From positions 62,001 to 126,000 of the forward strand of contig NZ_JAJFES010000010.1 in the NCBI RefSeq assembly GCF_020708045.1: a DNA stretch of 64,000 nucleotides, read 5' to 3'. A model generated the notes under the pieces. That model ran no database searches. It saw only the letters and a list, made by a program, of their open reading frames with translations, and was not told the origin of the DNA. This document shows positions 37,615 through 46,001 of this stretch, piece after piece (the stretch's first letter is position 1; every line of letters starts with the position of its first letter). This DNA comes from Massilia sp. IC2-278. Lineage in GTDB: Bacteria; Pseudomonadota; Gammaproteobacteria; Burkholderiales; Burkholderiaceae_D. A program made the translations under genes and the position numbers.

Positions 37615-37755
37615 CGTAGGGTGGGCACCCGTGCCCACGCGGTCTCATCGCATGATGGAATGCGGCTATGAAAACGGATGCGCACCGCGCGGCTCCGTAT
37701 TGCGATTCGACCCGCAACGGTGCTATACCGCGTGGGCACAAGTGCCCACCCTACG
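37615..37755. repeat. Paired inverted REP-like element, copy D
   Basis: Arms at 37615-37643 and 37726-37755 are inverted copies (CGTAGGGTGGGCAC, loop, GTGCCCACGCGGT) with the GTAG foot outward and an 82-base interior. It lies between the convergent 3' ends of the amidase and tartrate dehydrogenase genes. Confidence 0.85.
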
Positions 37756-37759
37756 AAAA

Positions 37760-38851
37760 TCACGCTACCAGTTTGGCGATTGCGTCACCCACTTCAACGG
37801 TGGTCGCCTCGCCACCCAAATCCCCAGTCCGCGGCCCGCTACGCAGCACCTCCTCGATCGCCCCGACAATCGCATCGTGCGCCTCGCGCAAGCCCGCCGG
37901 CGCATCCGGCCCATCGGCCAGGAAGCCCAGCATCATCGCCCCCGACCAGATCATCGCGATCGGATTCGCAATCCCCTTGCCCGCGATATCCGGCGCCGAG
38001 CCGTGCACCGGCTCGAACAGCGACGGGAAGGTGCGCTCCGGATTCAGGTTGCCCGACGGCGCAAGACCGATGGTGCCGGTACAGGCCGGCCCCAGGTCCG
38101 ACAGGATGTCGCCGAACAGGTTCGAGGCCACCACCACGTCGAAGCGCTGCGGCTGCAGCACGAAGCGCGCGGTGAGGATGTCGATGTGCTGCTTGTCGAC
38201 CGTAACCTCCGGGTAGGCCGCACCCACCGCATCGGCGCGCCCGTCCCACCAGGGCATGCTGATCGCGATGCCGTTCGATTTGGTCGCCACCGTCAGGTGC
38301 TTGCGTGCGCGCGACTGCGCCAGTTCGTAGGCATATTTCAGCACGCGGTCGGCGCCGTGGCGGCTGAACACCGATTCCTGGATCACCACTTCGCGCTCGG
38401 TGCCCGGGAACATGATGCCGCCCAGGTTGGTGTACTCGCCCTCGGTGTTTTCGCGCACCACATAAAAGTCGATGTCGCCCGGCTTCCGGTTCGCCAGCGG
38501 GCAAGGCACGCCCTCGAACAAACGCACCGGGCGCAGGTTGATGTACTGGTCGAATTCGCGGCGGAACTTCAGCAGCGAACCCCAGAGCGAAATATGGTCG
38601 GGCACCGTGGCCGGCCAGCCCACCGCGCCGAAATAGATCGCGTCCATGCTTGATAACTGCTCCTTCCAGTCGGGCGGCATCATGTCGCCGGTCTGCAGGT
38701 AGTAGTCGCAGCTGGCCCATTCGAACTGCGTGAATTCGAGCGTGATGCCGAAGCGCTGCGCAGCCGCTTCCAGGACTTTCAGGCCTTCCGGCAGGACTTC
38801 CTTGCCGATACCGTCGCCGGCGATGGCGGCGATCTTGAAACTGCGTGTCAT
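37760..38851 (-). CDS. Tartrate dehydrogenase / D-malate dehydrogenase family protein
   Basis: A 363-aa NAD-dependent beta-decarboxylating dehydrogenase of the isocitrate/isopropylmalate family. Key segments are IAAIAGDGIGKEVLPEGL, the substrate-specificity loop ISLWGSLLKFRREFDQYINLRPVRL (in LeuB the same place is LLxLRKxLxLFANLRP), DFYVVRENTEGEYTNLGG, and the metal and NAD-site ASNLFGDILSDLG and FEPVHGSAPDIAGKGIANP. The loop sequence favours tartrate/D-malate over isopropylmalate. The start at 38851 (MTRSFKIAAIAG) is preferred to an ATG three codons upstream. It is single, with its own promoter region shared with the tRNA terminator zone. Confidence 0.88.
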   Translation of the reverse strand: MTRSFKIAAIAGDGIGKEVLPEGLKVLEAAAQRFGITLEFTQFEWASCDYYLQTGDMMPPDWKEQLSSMDAIYFGAVGWPATVPDHISLWGSLLKFRREFDQYINLRPVRLFEGVPCPLANRKPGDIDFYVVRENTEGEYTNLGGIMFPGTEREVVIQESVFSRHGADRVLKYAYELAQSRARKHLTVATKSNGIAISMPWWDGRADAVGAAYPEVTVDKQHIDILTARFVLQPQRFDVVVASNLFGDILSDLGPACTGTIGLAPSGNLNPERTFPSLFEPVHGSAPDIAGKGIANPIAMIWSGAMMLGFLADGPDAPAGLREAHDAIVGAIEEVLRSGPRTGDLGGEATTVEVGDAIAKLVA

Positions 38852-38937
38852 GTGGTGCATCCCTTCGGTAGAAAGGATGATCGTAGCAGTCTTTCCATGC
38901 CCTCGCAGACGAGCGGCCGATTCGGCAGGCGCAAACG

Positions 38938-38964
38938 AAAAAGGCCGCATCTTTCGATGCGGCC
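38938..38964 (-). terminator. Intrinsic terminator of the first tRNA-Asn gene
   Basis: On the minus strand GGCCGCATC, loop GAAA, GATGCGGCC and TTTTT follow the tRNA CCA end by about 12 bases. The 9-bp stem is perfect. Confidence 0.85.
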
Positions 38965-38976
38965 TCTTCATTATTC

Positions 38977-39052
38977 TGGCTCCCCGACCTGGACTCGAAC
39001 CAGGGACCTGCGGATTAACAGTCCGTCGCTCTACCGACTGAGCTATCAGGGA
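38977..39052 (-). tRNA. tRNA-Asn (GTT anticodon), copy 1
   Basis: 76 bases. It begins TCCCTGATAGCTCAGTCGG on the minus strand, has the anticodon stem-loop GGACTGTTAATCC with anticodon GTT, the TPsiC arm GGTTCGAGTCC, and an encoded CCA end. It is identical to the copies at 41197 and 41642. It has its own TATAAT promoter upstream and a strong terminator downstream. Confidence 0.97.
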
Positions 39053-39063
39053 ATCGAGGCAAT

Positions 39064-39092
39064 ATTATAGCCGGCCATTTCCAGTTTGACCA
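39064..39092 (-). promoter_or_regulatory. Promoter of tRNA-Asn copy 1
   Basis: On the minus strand TGGTCA and TATAAT are separated by 17 bases, with the -10 box 11 bases from the mature tRNA 5' end. Confidence 0.65.
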
Positions 39093-39197
39093 GTCCCGTA
39101 CGAATATTCCAATCTTGCCCGGTTTGCGCCCTGCGCACGGACCTTTGCTATAGTCCCACCACCTTGGCCACCGGCGCCAGCTCTTCAATACAAAACC

Positions 39198-40412
39198 ATG
39201 ACGACTTCCCGCATTCTCGGCACTCCCCTCTCTCCTTCCGCCACGCGCGTGATGCTGCTCGGCTCCGGCGAACTCGGCAAGGAAGTGATCATCGCGCTGC
39301 AGCGCCTCGGCGTCGAAGTCATCGCGGTCGACCGCTACCCGAACGCGCCCGGCCACCAGGTCGCGCACCGCGCCCACGTGATCGACATGACGGACGGCGA
39401 CGCCCTGGCCGCCCTCATCGCGCAAGAGCAGCCCGACCTCGTGATCCCCGAGATCGAGGCAATCGCTACCGACAAACTGGCCGAACTCGAAGCGGCCGGC
39501 GCCATCACCTGCATCCCGACCGCGCGCGCCGCCCAGCTGACCATGAACCGCGAAGGCATCCGCCGCCTCGCCGCCGAGGAGCTGGGCCTGGCCACCTCGC
39601 CCTACCGCTTCGCCAGCAGCCTGGCCGAGCTGGAAACGGCCTGCGCCGCCGTCGGCTTCCCCTGCGTGGTGAAGCCGGTGATGTCTTCGTCGGGCAAGGG
39701 CCAGTCGAAACTCGACAGCGCGGGCGACGTGCGCGCCGCCTGGGACTATGCCGCCGCCGGCGGCCGGGTCGACAGCGGCCGCGTGATCGCCGAAGGCTTC
39801 ATCGACTTCGATTACGAGATCACCCTGCTGACGGTGCGTTCGCTTGGCGCCGATGGTCAGATCGAGACGGCGTTTTGCGAACCGATCGGCCACAAGCAGG
39901 TGCAGGGCGACTATGTCGAATCCTGGCAGCCGCATCCGATGAGCGCGCTGGCACTGGCGCGTTCGCGCGAGATCGCGGCGAAGGTCACGGGCAACCTCGG
40001 CGGCCTGGGCGTGTTCGGCGTCGAGCTGTTCGTGAAGGGCGACATGGTGTGGTTCTCGGAAGTGAGCCCGCGCCCGCACGACACCGGCATGGTGACCATG
40101 GCGACGCAAGTGCAGAGCGAGTTCGAGCTGCATGCCAAGGCGGTGCTGGGGCTGCCGGTCGACACCACCCTGCGCGCACCGGGCGCCTCGGCCGTCATTT
40201 ACGGCCAGCTCGACGAAAAAGGCATCGCCTTCGAAGGCGTGGCGGACGCGCTGCGTGTGGCGGGCGCCGACGTGCGCCTGTTCGGCAAGCCGGAATCGTT
40301 TGCGCGGCGGCGCATGGGCGTGGCGCTGGCCACGGCGGGCGACATCGACACGGCGCGCGAACGCGCACGCGAGGCGGCGGGCAAGGTCAAGCCGGTCAGC
40401 AGCAAGAAGTAA
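39198..40412 (+). CDS. purT: Formate-dependent phosphoribosylglycinamide formyltransferase
   Basis: A 404-aa ATP-grasp enzyme that makes formyl-GAR from GAR, formate and ATP in purine synthesis. It begins with the N-terminal GAR-binding part ([22 protein letters not shown], then [21 protein letters not shown]), followed by the ATP-grasp domain ([19 protein letters not shown]) and the metal-binding [25 protein letters not shown] segment. The length is normal. It lies between two tRNA-Asn genes, with no other pur gene nearby. Confidence 0.96.
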   Translation: MTTSRILGTPLSPSATRVMLLGSGELGKEVIIALQRLGVEVIAVDRYPNAPGHQVAHRAHVIDMTDGDALAALIAQEQPDLVIPEIEAIATDKLAELEAAGAITCIPTARAAQLTMNREGIRRLAAEELGLATSPYRFASSLAELETACAAVGFPCVVKPVMSSSGKGQSKLDSAGDVRAAWDYAAAGGRVDSGRVIAEGFIDFDYEITLLTVRSLGADGQIETAFCEPIGHKQVQGDYVESWQPHPMSALALARSREIAAKVTGNLGGLGVFGVELFVKGDMVWFSEVSPRPHDTGMVTMATQVQSEFELHAKAVLGLPVDTTLRAPGASAVIYGQLDEKGIAFEGVADALRVAGADVRLFGKPESFARRRMGVALATAGDIDTARERAREAAGKVKPVSSKK

Positions 40413-40417
40413 GAACC

Positions 40418-40438
40418 AGGGCGCATCCGCGGCGCCCT
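40418..40438 (+). terminator. Hairpin after purT
   Basis: AGGGCGC and GCGCCCT pair around a 7-base loop, 6 bases after the purT stop. The T tract is weak (GTTCATCCT). Confidence 0.5.
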
Positions 40439-40633
40439 GTTCATCCTGTCCGGCCCCGGCAACACTGGAGCCGGCCGCCCCACCCGGCCTGGACATACAT
40501 CTCAAGCGCACGGAGTCCGATTGCGCTAGTGCGCGCAGGCCGACAAGCTTGTAGGCGCAATCCTGATATCCGGCACGTTCCACATGCGATGTAATAGTCG
40601 TGACCGATAACAGGATAGCGACAGGGTGGGAAC

Positions 40634-41092
40634 GTGGACTTCAAGTGGAAGAAAATAATGGAAGCGGTGGGACCAGCGGCGGCGCTGGCGTTTGCCGCAT
40701 GGTTGCTCCAGCACATGCTCGAACAGCGCTATTGCGCCGCCCGCGCGCGCTACCGCGGCCTGGTCGACACCCTACGTACGAGCACGCAAGGAAAGCGCCG
40801 CGAAATCATCAGGACAGATATCGACATGTGCCACAGGCGCGTCATGGTCATGCTGCACGCAACGCGCATCGGTATGGCGGCGACGATCCTGCTACTGCTT
40901 TCCCTCATCATCAGCGCGCTCGACACCGCACTCAAGGCCGACTGGCTGAAAATCCTGGGCGCACCGGGCATTATGTTCGGCCTGGTGCTGGCACTTCCCG
41001 CCGCACTGTTCGTCATGCTGGAAACCGTGCTGCGCAAGAAGCCGGGGAATGCCGCACTAGCCGGCGCTGTGGCGCTCGACAGCCAACCGTAA
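40634..41092 (+). CDS. DUF2721-like small membrane protein
   Basis: About 152 aa. The frame starts with GTG at 40634 (VDFKWKK), but the ATG at 40658 (MEAVGPAAALAF) has GGAAG upstream and is a good alternative. There is one helix at the N-terminus (about 10-25), a basic central part with conserved RARYRGLVDTLR and RTDIDMCHRRVMVML segments, and two helices at about 75-96 and 108-130. This pattern is that of DUF2721, a membrane family of unknown role. It lies alone between purT and the second tRNA-Asn. Confidence 0.7.
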   Translation: MDFKWKKIMEAVGPAAALAFAAWLLQHMLEQRYCAARARYRGLVDTLRTSTQGKRREIIRTDIDMCHRRVMVMLHATRIGMAATILLLLSLIISALDTALKADWLKILGAPGIMFGLVLALPAALFVMLETVLRKKPGNAALAGAVALDSQP

Positions 41093-41157
41093 GTACTCTT
41101 TACCATCAGGAATGACTCCGGCGATGCCGCAATCGGTTTCGCATAGGACTGGAAATG

Positions 41158-41184
41158 AAAAAGGCCGCATCGAACGATGCGGCC
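41158..41184 (-). terminator. Intrinsic terminator of the second tRNA-Asn gene
   Basis: On the minus strand GGCCGCATCG, GATGCGGCC and TTTTT lie about 12 bases after the CCA end. The stem is nearly identical to that of copy 1, which shows that tRNA and terminator were duplicated together. Confidence 0.85.
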
Positions 41185-41196
41185 TTCTTCGTATTC

Positions 41197-41272
41197 TGGC
41201 TCCCCGACCTGGACTCGAACCAGGGACCTGCGGATTAACAGTCCGTCGCTCTACCGACTGAGCTATCAGGGA
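41197..41272 (-). tRNA. tRNA-Asn (GTT anticodon), copy 2
   Basis: 76 bases, identical to copies 1 and 3, with encoded CCA. A TATAAT box lies 13 bases upstream and a terminator follows. Confidence 0.97.
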
Positions 41273-41285
41273 ATTGATGGATCGA

Positions 41286-41313
41286 ATTATAACTGCTCAG
41301 CAGCATTCCGCAA
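41286..41313 (-). promoter_or_regulatory. Candidate promoter of tRNA-Asn copy 2
   Basis: On the minus strand TTGCGG and TATAAT are 16 bases apart and the -10 is 13 bases from the tRNA start. Confidence 0.5.
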
Positions 41314-41380
41314 AGGGCTGCAAATCGAATCGTGCGGGGGCGACGAAGCATCGGCTCCATTACATCAGGCCTGCGGCTGC

Positions 41381-41562
41381 AACCGTACGGTGGGCACCCC
41401 GTGCCCACGCGGAAATCCGCGCAGAGTTAGCTCACGAAAAGATCGAAACCGATGCGTTACCGGAACGCTCTTGAGGCGCAGTCGAAACGCATCGCTCACG
41501 ACCGGGCATATGCCAACATGACGCAAACTTCCGCGTGGGCACGGGGTGCCCACCGTACGGTT
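41381..41562. repeat. Paired inverted REP-like element, copy E, between tRNA-Asn 2 and 3
   Basis: Arms at 41381-41414 and 41529-41562 are exact inverted copies over 34 bases (AACCGTACGGTGGGCAC at the foot, GTGCCCACGCGGAA at the other end). The foot here is GTAC rather than GTAG, as in copy G. The interior is about 114 bases. This is the best-preserved pair in the window. Confidence 0.9.
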
Positions 41563-41600
41563 GAATTTGCGGGCTAGAAGCAAAATAGCTCGACACAAAC

Positions 41601-41630
41601 AAAAAAGGAGTGCCGATCACTCGACACTCC
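41601..41630 (-). terminator. Intrinsic terminator of the third tRNA-Asn gene
   Basis: On the minus strand GGAGTGTCGA, tetraloop GTGA, TCGGCACTCC form a 10-bp stem with one G-T pair, followed by six T. The sequence differs from the terminators of copies 1 and 2. Confidence 0.8.
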
Positions 41631-41641
41631 TTCTCATATTC

Positions 41642-41717
41642 TGGCTCCCCGACCTGGACTCGAACCAGGGACCTGCGGATTAACAGTCCGTCGCTCTACC
41701 GACTGAGCTATCAGGGA
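41642..41717 (-). tRNA. tRNA-Asn (GTT anticodon), copy 3
   Basis: 76 bases, identical to copies 1 and 2, with encoded CCA. It starts 56 bases after the aminotransferase stop and I see no convincing promoter of its own, so it may be cut from the aminotransferase transcript. Confidence 0.97.
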
Positions 41718-41773
41718 ATTGTACTGCTCTTCAACTCAAACCAAGCTGCTTTCAAGTCCGAAGAGTCAAGATT

Positions 41774-42985
41774 TTAGAGGACTTTGGCGATTGCGTCAAC
41801 GACGAGATCGATATTCTTCGAATTCAGCGCGGCAACGCAGATGCGGCCGGTGTCCACGGCGTAGATCGATTCCTCGCGCAGCTTGCCGACCTGCTCCTTG
41901 GTCAGCCCCGAGTACGAGAACATGCCCACCTGTTCGCGCACGAAACCGAAGTCGCGGCCCGGCGCCTTCTCGGCCAGCTTTTGCACCAGCTCCTCACGCA
42001 TCGCCTTGATGCGCACGCGCATGCCGGCGAGTTCTTCTTCCCACAGCTGGCGCAGTTCCGGCGTGGACAGCACGGTCGCCACCACCTTGCCGCCATGGAT
42101 CGGCGGGTTCGAGTAGTTGGTACGCACCACGCGCTTCAGCTGCGACAGCAAACGTGCCGCCTCTTCCGACGACGAGGCCACCACCGACAACGCCCCGACG
42201 CGCTCACCGTACAGCGAGAACGACTTCGAGAACGAGTTCGACACCAGCAGCGGGCCGCCGGCTTCGACGAAGCGGCGCACCACGGCGCCGTCTTCCGCGA
42301 TGCCTGCGCCAAAGCCCTGGTAAGCCATGTCGAGGAAGGGAACCAGGCCGCCTTCGGTGACGGCGGCGATCACCTGGCCCCATTGCTCCTGCGTCAGGTC
42401 GGCGCCGGTCGGGTTATGGCAGCAGGCGTGCAGGACGACGATCGAGCCGGCGTCCATCTTGCGCAGCGAGGCCAGCAGGCCGTCGAAATCGACGCCGTGG
42501 GTGGCCGGATCGTAATAGGTGTAGTTGTTGACGATGAAACCGGCCGACTCGAACAGCGCGCGGTGGTTCTCCCAGCTCGGATCGCTGATGAAGACTTCCG
42601 CTTCCGGGGCAAAACGCTTGAGGAAATCGGCGCCGATTTTCAGGGCGCCGGTGCCGCCAATGGCTTGCACGGTAATCGCGCGCTTCTCTTGAATTACGGC
42701 GCTGTCGGCCCCAAATACAAGCTCTTGCACCGCCTTGTCGTACGCAGCCAGGCCGTCGATCGGCAGGTAGGTACGCGGCGCTTGCTGCTCCATCAACTTC
42801 GCTTCCGCCTGTTGCACGCACTGCAGCAGAGGCACCTTGCCATTGTCGTCGTAATACACCCCGACACCCAGGTTGATCTTGGCCGGATTGGTGTCGGCGT
42901 TGAATGCTTCGGTAATGCCCAGGATGGGGTCGCGCGGGGCCATGTCGATGGCGCCGAAGAGGCTGGCGGAGGCTGTGGAAGTCAT
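41774..42985 (-). CDS. Aromatic/aspartate amino acid aminotransferase (class I)
   Basis: A 403-aa PLP enzyme of the AspC/TyrB type. Key segments are NLGVGVYYDDNGKVPLL, the substrate-binding RTYLPIDGLAAYDKAV, the HACCHNPTGADLT motif and the PLP lysine in LVSNSFSKSFSLYGERVGAL; the substrate-carboxylate Arg lies in the C-terminal MFSYSGLTKEQV region. It exchanges amino groups between aspartate or aromatic amino acids and 2-oxoglutarate. AspC and TyrB are hard to separate by reading alone. The ATG at 42985 is used. It is divergent from uvrB. Confidence 0.93.
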   Translation of the reverse strand: MTSTASASLFGAIDMAPRDPILGITEAFNADTNPAKINLGVGVYYDDNGKVPLLQCVQQAEAKLMEQQAPRTYLPIDGLAAYDKAVQELVFGADSAVIQEKRAITVQAIGGTGALKIGADFLKRFAPEAEVFISDPSWENHRALFESAGFIVNNYTYYDPATHGVDFDGLLASLRKMDAGSIVVLHACCHNPTGADLTQEQWGQVIAAVTEGGLVPFLDMAYQGFGAGIAEDGAVVRRFVEAGGPLLVSNSFSKSFSLYGERVGALSVVASSSEEAARLLSQLKRVVRTNYSNPPIHGGKVVATVLSTPELRQLWEEELAGMRVRIKAMREELVQKLAEKAPGRDFGFVREQVGMFSYSGLTKEQVGKLREESIYAVDTGRICVAALNSKNIDLVVDAIAKVL

Positions 42986-43089
42986 CGTGATAAACTGAAT
43001 TGTCGGTGGGTTCGCAGCGGTTGTAGAGATAGCGGCACGGATGCTGCAGTGCCGCAAGCGAATTCCCATTCTAGCAAAGGTCTGAGAAC

Positions 43090-45198
43090 ATGGCAGATAA
43101 ATCCAGTAACCTCGCCATCGCAGCCGGTTCCGAACCGACTGTGATCACCTACCCGAATTCGCCCTTCAAGCTGCACCAGCCCTTCCCGCCGGCGGGCGAC
43201 CAGCCCACGGCGATCGAAGGCCTGGTCGAAGGCATCGAGGACGGCCTGATGTACCAGACCCTGCTCGGGGTCACGGGTTCCGGCAAAACCTATACGATGG
43301 CCAACGTGATTGCCAAGGCTGGCCGTCCGGCGATCGTGTTCGCGCCGAACAAGACCCTGGCGGCCCAGCTGTATTCGGAGTTCCGCGAATTCTTCCCGCA
43401 GAACGCGGTCGAGTATTTCGTGTCCTACTACGATTACTACCAGCCCGAAGCCTACGTGCCGCAGCGCGACCTGTTCATCGAAAAGGACTCGTCGATCAAC
43501 GAGCACATCGAGCAGATGCGTCTGTCGTGCACGAAATCGCTGATGGAACGGCGCGACGTGATCATCGTCGCCACCGTGTCGGCGATCTACGGTATCGGTA
43601 ATCCGAACGAATACCACAAGATGATCCTGACGCTGCGCCACAAGGATAAAGTGGCCCAGCGCGACATCATCGCGCGCCTGATCCAGATGCAGTATTCGCG
43701 CAACGAGATGGACTTCGGCCGCGGCACCTTCCGCGTGCGCGGCGATACCATCGACATCTTCCCGGCGGAACACGCGGAACTCGCGATCCGGGTCGAGATG
43801 TTCGACGACGAAATCGAATCGCTGCAGTTGTTCGATCCGCTCACCGGCCGCGTGCGCCAGAAGATCCCGCGCTTTACCGTGTATCCGGGTTCGCACTACG
43901 TCACGCCGCGCTCGACCGTGCTGCGTGCGATCGAGTCGATCAAGGCCGAGCTGAAGGACCGCCTGGAAGAATTCCGCCAGCAAAACAAGCTGATCGAGGA
44001 ACAGCGCCTCGAGCAGCGGACCCGCTTCGACCTCGAAATGATGGCCGAGATCGGTTTCACGAAGGGCATCGAGAACTACTCGCGCCACCTGTCCGGCGCC
44101 ATGCCGGGCGAGCCGCCGCCGACCCTGGTCGACTACCTGCCGAAGGATGCGATCATGTTCATGGACGAGTCGCACGTGCTGGTGGGGCAATTGTCCGCCA
44201 TGTATAACGGCGACCGCTCACGCAAGACGAACCTGGTCGACTACGGCTTCCGCCTGCCGTCGGCGCTGGACAACCGGCCGCTGAAATTCGAGGAATTCGA
44301 AGGCAAGATGCGCCAGACGATTTTCGTGTCCGCCACGCCGGCCGAGTACGAAAAGGCGCATGCCGACAACGTGGTCGAGCAGGTGGTGCGCCCGACCGGC
44401 CTGGTCGACCCGGTGCTGATCGTGCGCCCTGCCCTGTCCCAGGTCGACGACCTGATGAGCGAGATCAACGACCGCATCAAGAAGGACGAGCGGGTGCTGG
44501 TGACCACGCTGACCAAGCGCATGGCCGAGCAATTGACCGAGTATCTGTCGGACCACGGCATCAAGGTGCGTTACCTGCACAGCGACATCGAGACCGTCGA
44601 GCGCGTCGAGATCCTGCGCGATTTGCGCCTGGGCACCTTCGACGTGCTGATCGGGATTAACCTGCTGCGCGAGGGCCTGGACTTGCCGGAAGTGTCGCTG
44701 GTGGCTGTGCTGGACGCCGACAAGGAAGGCTTCCTGCGTTCCGAGCGTTCGCTGATCCAGACCATCGGCCGTGCGGCGCGTAACCTGAACGGCGTGGCGA
44801 TTTTGTACGCGGACCACGTGACCGATTCGATGCGCCGCGCGATCGACGAAACCGAACGCCGCCGTGCCAAGCAGATCGCCTTCAACGAAGCCAACGGCAT
44901 CACGCCGAAGGGTGTGCAGAAGAAGATCAAGGAACTGATCGACGGCGTCTACAGCAACGCCGCGCAGAAGGCCATGGTCGAGGGCGTGCACGAGGATGCG
45001 GCGACGGCCAAGGTGGAATCGATGAGCGAGAAGCAGATCAGCAAAGAGATCAAGCGCCTCGAGAAGCTCATGGTCGACCACGCCAAGAACCTCGAGTTCG
45101 AAAAAGCGGCCCAGGTGCGCGACCAGTTGCATGTGCTCAAGCAGCAGGCCTTCGGGGCGCCGGGGGCGGACAACGTGGTGTCGATGCTAGGGAAGTAA
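43090..45198 (+). CDS. uvrB: Excinuclease ABC subunit B
   Basis: A 702-aa DNA-damage recognition helicase of nucleotide excision repair. It has the Walker [18 protein letters not shown], the beta-hairpin region [21 protein letters not shown], the helicase motif [17 protein letters not shown], the C-terminal helicase core ([26 protein letters not shown]) and the UVR motif ([25 protein letters not shown]). N-terminal length slightly exceeds E. coli. No LexA box is visible in the 104 bases upstream, in contrast to many uvrB genes. It is followed by a strong terminator. Confidence 0.98.
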   Translation: MADKSSNLAIAAGSEPTVITYPNSPFKLHQPFPPAGDQPTAIEGLVEGIEDGLMYQTLLGVTGSGKTYTMANVIAKAGRPAIVFAPNKTLAAQLYSEFREFFPQNAVEYFVSYYDYYQPEAYVPQRDLFIEKDSSINEHIEQMRLSCTKSLMERRDVIIVATVSAIYGIGNPNEYHKMILTLRHKDKVAQRDIIARLIQMQYSRNEMDFGRGTFRVRGDTIDIFPAEHAELAIRVEMFDDEIESLQLFDPLTGRVRQKIPRFTVYPGSHYVTPRSTVLRAIESIKAELKDRLEEFRQQNKLIEEQRLEQRTRFDLEMMAEIGFTKGIENYSRHLSGAMPGEPPPTLVDYLPKDAIMFMDESHVLVGQLSAMYNGDRSRKTNLVDYGFRLPSALDNRPLKFEEFEGKMRQTIFVSATPAEYEKAHADNVVEQVVRPTGLVDPVLIVRPALSQVDDLMSEINDRIKKDERVLVTTLTKRMAEQLTEYLSDHGIKVRYLHSDIETVERVEILRDLRLGTFDVLIGINLLREGLDLPEVSLVAVLDADKEGFLRSERSLIQTIGRAARNLNGVAILYADHVTDSMRRAIDETERRRAKQIAFNEANGITPKGVQKKIKELIDGVYSNAAQKAMVEGVHEDAATAKVESMSEKQISKEIKRLEKLMVDHAKNLEFEKAAQVRDQLHVLKQQAFGAPGADNVVSMLGK

Positions 45199-45203
45199 AA
45201 CGA

Positions 45204-45229
45204 ACGGCGCCGGTGGCGCCGTTTTTTTT
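45204..45229 (+). terminator. Intrinsic terminator of uvrB
   Basis: ACGGCGCC, a 3-base loop, GGCGCCGT and seven to eight T, starting 5 bases after the uvrB stop. Confidence 0.9.
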
Positions 45230-45264
45230 ATCAATGCATTTGCGCCATTTCAGGCGATCAAAGC

Positions 45265-45326
45265 GGTGGGTTCGAGAACCCACCCTACAACGCCGGCTTT
45301 CCGTAGGGTGGGTTCTCGAACCCACC
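45265..45326. repeat. Paired REP-like element, copy F, feet inward
   Basis: Arms at 45265-45288 and 45303-45326 are exact inverted copies. The stem is GTGGGTTC / GAACCCAC, a third variant of the family, and the GTAG feet face each other across a 14-base spacer instead of facing outward. It lies between the convergent uvrB and RES genes. Confidence 0.85.
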
Positions 45327-45365
45327 GGTTTTCACCAGCCGATCAGCCGCGCCATCGCAGGCCCG

Positions 45366-45827
45366 CTACCGCTTGAACATCCTCGGATCAAACCTGAACG
45401 ACCGCGCCACGCTCAACTTCACCCCCTCATACGCATGGTGCGCCGGATTGATCACGAGATTCACGCCCTCCCCCACGATCACCGACGGCACGCGCATGTA
45501 AAGGTATTCCCGCTTCTTCAGGAAGGCCGTCCCGAACGCGGCCGCGCTGCCGCCATCCTCGAGCGCATCCCAGCCCTCCGGCAAATCGTCCGCCTTCACA
45601 TCCAGCCCCAGCCCGGGATCGTCCGGCAAGTCGATCGCCACCAGCACCAGCGGCTGCTCGTCGATCTCCTCGGTGTGCACGAACTTTTCCAGCACCGCCA
45701 GCTCCACCGTCATCGCCGCGTACAGGGCCGGCTGTCCCTCGCTGTGCCAATGCCCGCCGCTTTCGCGCGCCCCCTTGCATTCGCGGTCGAGCGCCGCCTT
45801 TTCGATTGCAATTCTCCAAGTTCTCAT
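45366..45827 (-). CDS. RES-domain protein, apparently without antitoxin
   Basis: A 153-aa RES-fold protein; RES toxins degrade or modify NAD+. The conserved start RTWRIAIEKAALDRECKGARESGGHW, the YAAMTVELAVLEKFV helix with the conserved Glu47, RVPSVIVGEGVNLVINPAH and the end SFRFDPRMFKR all fit the family. The usual GGRWN motif reads GGHWH, so a normally conserved Arg is His. RES toxins normally follow a DUF2384 antitoxin gene in the same operon. Here the 100 bases upstream hold only a terminator of the next gene, and no antitoxin-like frame is visible on either side. It may be inactive, paired with a distant antitoxin, or not a toxin. Confidence 0.8.
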   Translation of the reverse strand: MRTWRIAIEKAALDRECKGARESGGHWHSEGQPALYAAMTVELAVLEKFVHTEEIDEQPLVLVAIDLPDDPGLGLDVKADDLPEGWDALEDGGSAAAFGTAFLKKREYLYMRVPSVIVGEGVNLVINPAHHAYEGVKLSVARSFRFDPRMFKR

Positions 45828-45926
45828 GGGTACTGTCGTATAGCCAAGTAACGGCTTCAGCATACAACGAGCCCTGCACTCCGCCGCGCACGTATGCAAT
45901 GAGGAACATACCCTGCCGTACCGACC

Positions 45927-45956
45927 AAAAAACAAGAGCGGCCCGCAGGCCGCTCT
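45927..45956 (-). terminator. Intrinsic terminator of the PEP-CTERM protease gene
   Basis: On the minus strand AGAGCGGCC, loop TGCG, GGCCGCTCT, then TGTTTTTT. It separates the protease transcript from the RES gene downstream. Confidence 0.85.
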
Positions 45957-46001
45957 CCTTTCATGCTATTACTTCAGGTTCCGGCAAAGCGCCGGACCGG
46001 A

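Noticed and set aside
39198..41092. Genomic island between tRNA-Asn copies 1 and 2
   Set aside because: tRNA genes are common integration sites, but the interval holds only purT and a small membrane gene with normal composition; there is no integrase and no partial tRNA end.
41381..41562. CRISPR-like repeats or a transposon end pair
   Set aside because: The arms are inverted rather than direct, there are only two per site, the spacing varies, and no cas or transposase gene is near.
42986..43089. LexA box upstream of uvrB
   Set aside because: I looked for CTGT-N8-ACAG in the 104-base gap and found none.
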